This document shows, piece by piece, positions 5,752 to 7,851 of a stretch of DNA of 7,851 nucleotides; positions within the stretch are counted from its first letter, which is position 1, and every line of letters begins with the position of its first letter. The notes beneath the pieces are model-generated. The model ran no database searches and was not told where the DNA came from. It saw only the letters and a list, made by a program, of their open reading frames with translations. The DNA is from CAYQTO01 sp964420455 (GTDB lineage: Bacteria > Sumerlaeota > Sumerlaeia > SLMS01), in NCBI GenBank assembly GCA_964420455.1, contig CAYQTO010000167.1, positions 1 through 7,851 of the forward strand, in the 5' to 3' direction. A program made the position numbers and the translations under genes.

Positions 5752-6321
5752 ATGATCCTTTCCGGCCAGGAAATTCTCCGTCAAATCGATCTCGGAAATA
5801 TCCGCATCGACCCCTACGACGAAGGCCGCCTGAATCCCAACAGCTATAACCTCGCCCTTCATGACGAGTACGGCGTTTATACGGACGACGTGCTGGACAT
5901 GCGCCGCAAGCCGTCGCTGGAGATGCGGCGGCTTCCCGAGGAGGGCCTGCTTCTCGAGCCCGGTCGCCTGTACCTCGGCCGGACCGCTGAATACACCGAG
6001 ACCCACGGCTTCGTCCCCATGCTCGAGGGGAGGAGTTCCATCGGCCGCCTTGGCCTCTTCGTCCACGTCACTGCCGGTTTCGGCGACGTCGGCTTCTGTG
6101 GCTACTGGACCCTCGAGATCTCCGCCATTCAGCCCATCCGCGTCTATCCCGGCGTCGAAATCTGCCAGATCTTCTATCACCAGATTACGGAAAATTTCAT
6201 CCCCTATCGTTCAGACAAGTACCAGAACAACCGGGGGATCCAGCCGTCGCTGCTCTACCGCGACTTCGAGAAGGGCCTCGCTCCGTCGCCGTCGGCAACC
6301 GGCGGGCCGGCTGACGAGTAG
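5752..6321 (+). CDS. dcd: dCTP deaminase
   Basis: This encodes a 189-residue trimeric dUTPase-fold enzyme that deaminates dCTP to dUTP, feeding dTMP synthesis in the cytoplasm. The N-terminus MILSGQEIL is the family start. LNPNSYNLAL (27-36) is the usual early motif. The active-site block EGRSSIGRLGLFVHVT (92-107) carries the phosphate-contacting Ser-Ser and Arg99. GDVGFCGYWTLEI (111-123) provides Glu122, equivalent to the catalytic Glu138 of E. coli Dcd. The C-terminal KYQNNRGIQPSLLYRDFE (156-173) is the lid over the triphosphate. Some relatives are bifunctional dCTP deaminase/dUTPases, and this cannot be decided from the motifs alone. The last ~15 residues are a Pro/Ser/Gly tail. The ATG follows GAGGGG (5734-5739) at a rather long 12 bases. 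The 85 bases between it and the upstream cohesin-like gene show no terminator, so read-through is possible. The gene ends 31 bases before the phosphohexomutase. Confidence 0.95.
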   Translation: MILSGQEILRQIDLGNIRIDPYDEGRLNPNSYNLALHDEYGVYTDDVLDMRRKPSLEMRRLPEEGLLLEPGRLYLGRTAEYTETHGFVPMLEGRSSIGRLGLFVHVTAGFGDVGFCGYWTLEISAIQPIRVYPGVEICQIFYHQITENFIPYRSDKYQNNRGIQPSLLYRDFEKGLAPSPSATGGPADE

Positions 6322-6352
6322 CACACGACACGAAGGCAAGGACAAGTTGCCC

Positions 6353-7851
6353 ATGCTGACATTCGACAATCCAGCCATCCTCGAGCGGGTGAAGGAATGG
6401 ACCTCGGAGAAGTACGACGAGGAGACGCGGCGCGAAGTGCAGGCACTGGTTGACGCGGGCGAGCGCTCGGAACTGGAGGACCGGTTCTGGCGGACGCTGG
6501 CCTTTGGCACCGGGGGCCTCCGGGGCAAGCTCGGCGCGGGCACCAATCGAATGAACTCCTACATCGTGGCACGGGCGACCCAGGGCCTGGCAAACTACGT
6601 CAAGCGCCACGCGACGAAAGCCGGCCCCCTCCGCGCGGCGGTCGCCCATGATTCGCGTCATCGCTCGCGGGAGTTCGCCGAGACCACCGCCGCCGTCCTC
6701 GCCGCCAACGGCTTCTACGTCCACATCTCGCCGGACCTCCGGCCGACCCCCTACCTGAGCTTCGCCATGCGCCAGCTCGGCTGCCATACCGGCATCGTCG
6801 TCACCGCCAGCCACAACCCCCGCGAGTACAACGGCTACAAGGTCTACTGGGACGACGGCAGCCAGGTGGTGCCCCCCCACGACAAGGGCATCATCGAGGA
6901 AGTCGGCAAGATCGAAGCCGACACGATGGTCTCGCGCCTTCCCTTTAAGGAGGGCGTCTCCAAGGGCCTGATCAAGATTCTCGGCGGGGAGATGGATCAC
7001 CTCTACCTGGAGGCCCTGAAACACCAGCGGGAGGACGAGGAGCGCATTCGCCAGCACGGCCCGCGGATCGTCTTTACGCCGCTCCACGGGGTGGGTGGCA
7101 CCATGGCGCCCGCGGCCCTCGAGGATTGGGGCTTCGGCAATGTCATCTGCGAACCGGAGCAGATGAAGCCCGACGGCGACTTCCCGACCGCAGCCTCGCC
7201 GAACCCCGAGGAGGGGGCCGCACTCGACCGCGCCATCAGGCTCGCCGAAAGCCAGAAAGCCGACCTCGTCCTCGCAACCGACCCCGATGCGGACCGGCTC
7301 GGCATCGCCGTCCGCCACGAGGGGACCTTTCACCTGATGAGCGGCAATCAGGTCTGCGCGCTCCTCGCCGATTTCGTCCTGCGCAATCCCGCCAAGCGCA
7401 CCGACAAGGGATATACACCGGGAATCGTCACGACGATCGTGACCTCGCCGCTGGTGCCCAAGATCGCCGCGGGGCGCGGCGCACGGTGTCCGCTGACGCT
7501 GACGGGCTTCAAGTGGATCGCGGCCCAGATTCGCGCCTGGGAGGAATCCGGCGAGGCGGAGTTCGTCTACGGCACCGAGGAAAGCTACGGTTACCTCGTG
7601 GGGCGCCATTGCCGCGACAAGGATGGGATCGTGGCGGCCTGCGTCGTTGCGGAGCTGGCCGCCGCCTGCCGCGCCGAGGGGATGACCCTTGTCGACCAGA
7701 TGCATCGCCTTTACGCCGAGTTCGGTGTCCACCACGAATGGCAGCGGTCGATCACCATGCCTGGACGCGAGGGAGCCGAGCGCATCCGCGGCATCCTCGA
7801 CGGCATCCGAAGCAACCCGCCCCGCGAAGTCGATGGCATCGAGGTGGTCCG
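6353..7851 (+). CDS. Phosphoglucomutase/phosphomannomutase, PGM2/PgcA type (5' part)
   Basis: This is an alpha-D-phosphohexomutase that interconverts hexose (or pentose) 1- and 6(5)-phosphates through a phosphoserine, in the cytoplasm. The first 499 codons are present and the frame is still open at the window end; relatives are about 570-600 residues, so the C-terminal phosphate-binding domain is missing. Visible motifs in order: FGTGGLRGKLGAGTNRMN near residue 55; the active serine in TASHNPREYNGYKVYW (Ser153); the Mg-binding loop TDPDADR with Asp310, 312 and 314; LTGFKWIA near 384; and the sugar-specificity loop GTEESYG at 407-413. The GTGGLRG and TGFKWIA forms mark the PGM2/PgcA subgroup (Bacillus PgcA, human PGM2). 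That subgroup includes phosphoglucomutases and phosphopentomutases, so the sugar cannot be fixed. The ATG at 6353 follows AAGGA (6338-6342) by 10 bases; an in-frame TTG at 6347 is less likely. The likely role is supplying glucose-1-phosphate for glycogen or envelope glycans. Confidence 0.95.
   Translation, partial: MLTFDNPAILERVKEWTSEKYDEETRREVQALVDAGERSELEDRFWRTLAFGTGGLRGKLGAGTNRMNSYIVARATQGLANYVKRHATKAGPLRAAVAHDSRHRSREFAETTAAVLAANGFYVHISPDLRPTPYLSFAMRQLGCHTGIVVTASHNPREYNGYKVYWDDGSQVVPPHDKGIIEEVGKIEADTMVSRLPFKEGVSKGLIKILGGEMDHLYLEALKHQREDEERIRQHGPRIVFTPLHGVGGTMAPAALEDWGFGNVICEPEQMKPDGDFPTAASPNPEEGAALDRAIRLAESQKADLVLATDPDADRLGIAVRHEGTFHLMSGNQVCALLADFVLRNPAKRTDKGYTPGIVTTIVTSPLVPKIAAGRGARCPLTLTGFKWIAAQIRAWEESGEAEFVYGTEESYGYLVGRHCRDKDGIVAACVVAELAAACRAEGMTLVDQMHRLYAEFGVHHEWQRSITMPGREGAERIRGILDGIRSNPPREVDGIEVV

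Noticed and set aside
6197..7735. Long open frame on the - strand (512 codons)
   Set aside because: Fully antisense to the phosphohexomutase, whose motifs are unmistakable. The translation is low-complexity with no family motif.

Overview
The window is 7851 bases of visibly GC-rich bacterial DNA. All eight recognisable genes lie on the + strand and are tightly packed, with two ATGA/GTGA-type stop/start overlaps and no gap above about 130 bases apart from short leaders. No tRNA, rRNA, CRISPR array, transposase or phage gene is visible. A twitching-type pilus ATPase, a lipoprotein signal peptide and a Sec-type signal peptide point to a diderm (Gram-negative-type) bacterium. The phylum cannot be fixed from this sequence alone. 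The unusual envelope genes suggest a less-studied lineage rather than a well-annotated proteobacterium, but that is inference.

Left part (1-1510): the 3' end of an unrecognised gene with a proline-rich linker, overlapping by 4 bases a dihydrodipicolinate synthase/N-acetylneuraminate lyase (DHDPS/NAL) superfamily aldolase. The aldolase has its Schiff-base lysine but lacks the arginine expected of a true DapA at the usual place.

Middle part (1635-5666): this is the most distinctive section. It starts with pilT, the pilus retraction ATPase, closed by a very strong intrinsic terminator. Next is a stand-alone MshEN (GspE/PilB N-terminal type) domain protein with two C-terminal membrane helices and no ATPase. 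Its c-di-GMP-binding Arg and Gly positions look degenerate in both half-motifs. A second intrinsic-terminator-like hairpin follows, and only 10 bases after its T-tract begins a small lipoprotein with a fibronectin type III-like fold. The lipoprotein gene overlaps, by GTGA, a secreted protein with a basic coiled coil and what look like two cohesin-like beta domains. A reasonable but unproven reading is a pilus- or secretion-linked envelope module: cytoplasmic motor, inner-membrane MshEN protein, lipid-anchored adaptor and periplasmic or surface scaffold.

Right part (5752-7851): housekeeping genes, dcd (dCTP deaminase, complete) and the first ~499 codons of a PGM2/PgcA-type phosphohexomutase that runs off the window end. 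They have no evident functional tie to the middle section.
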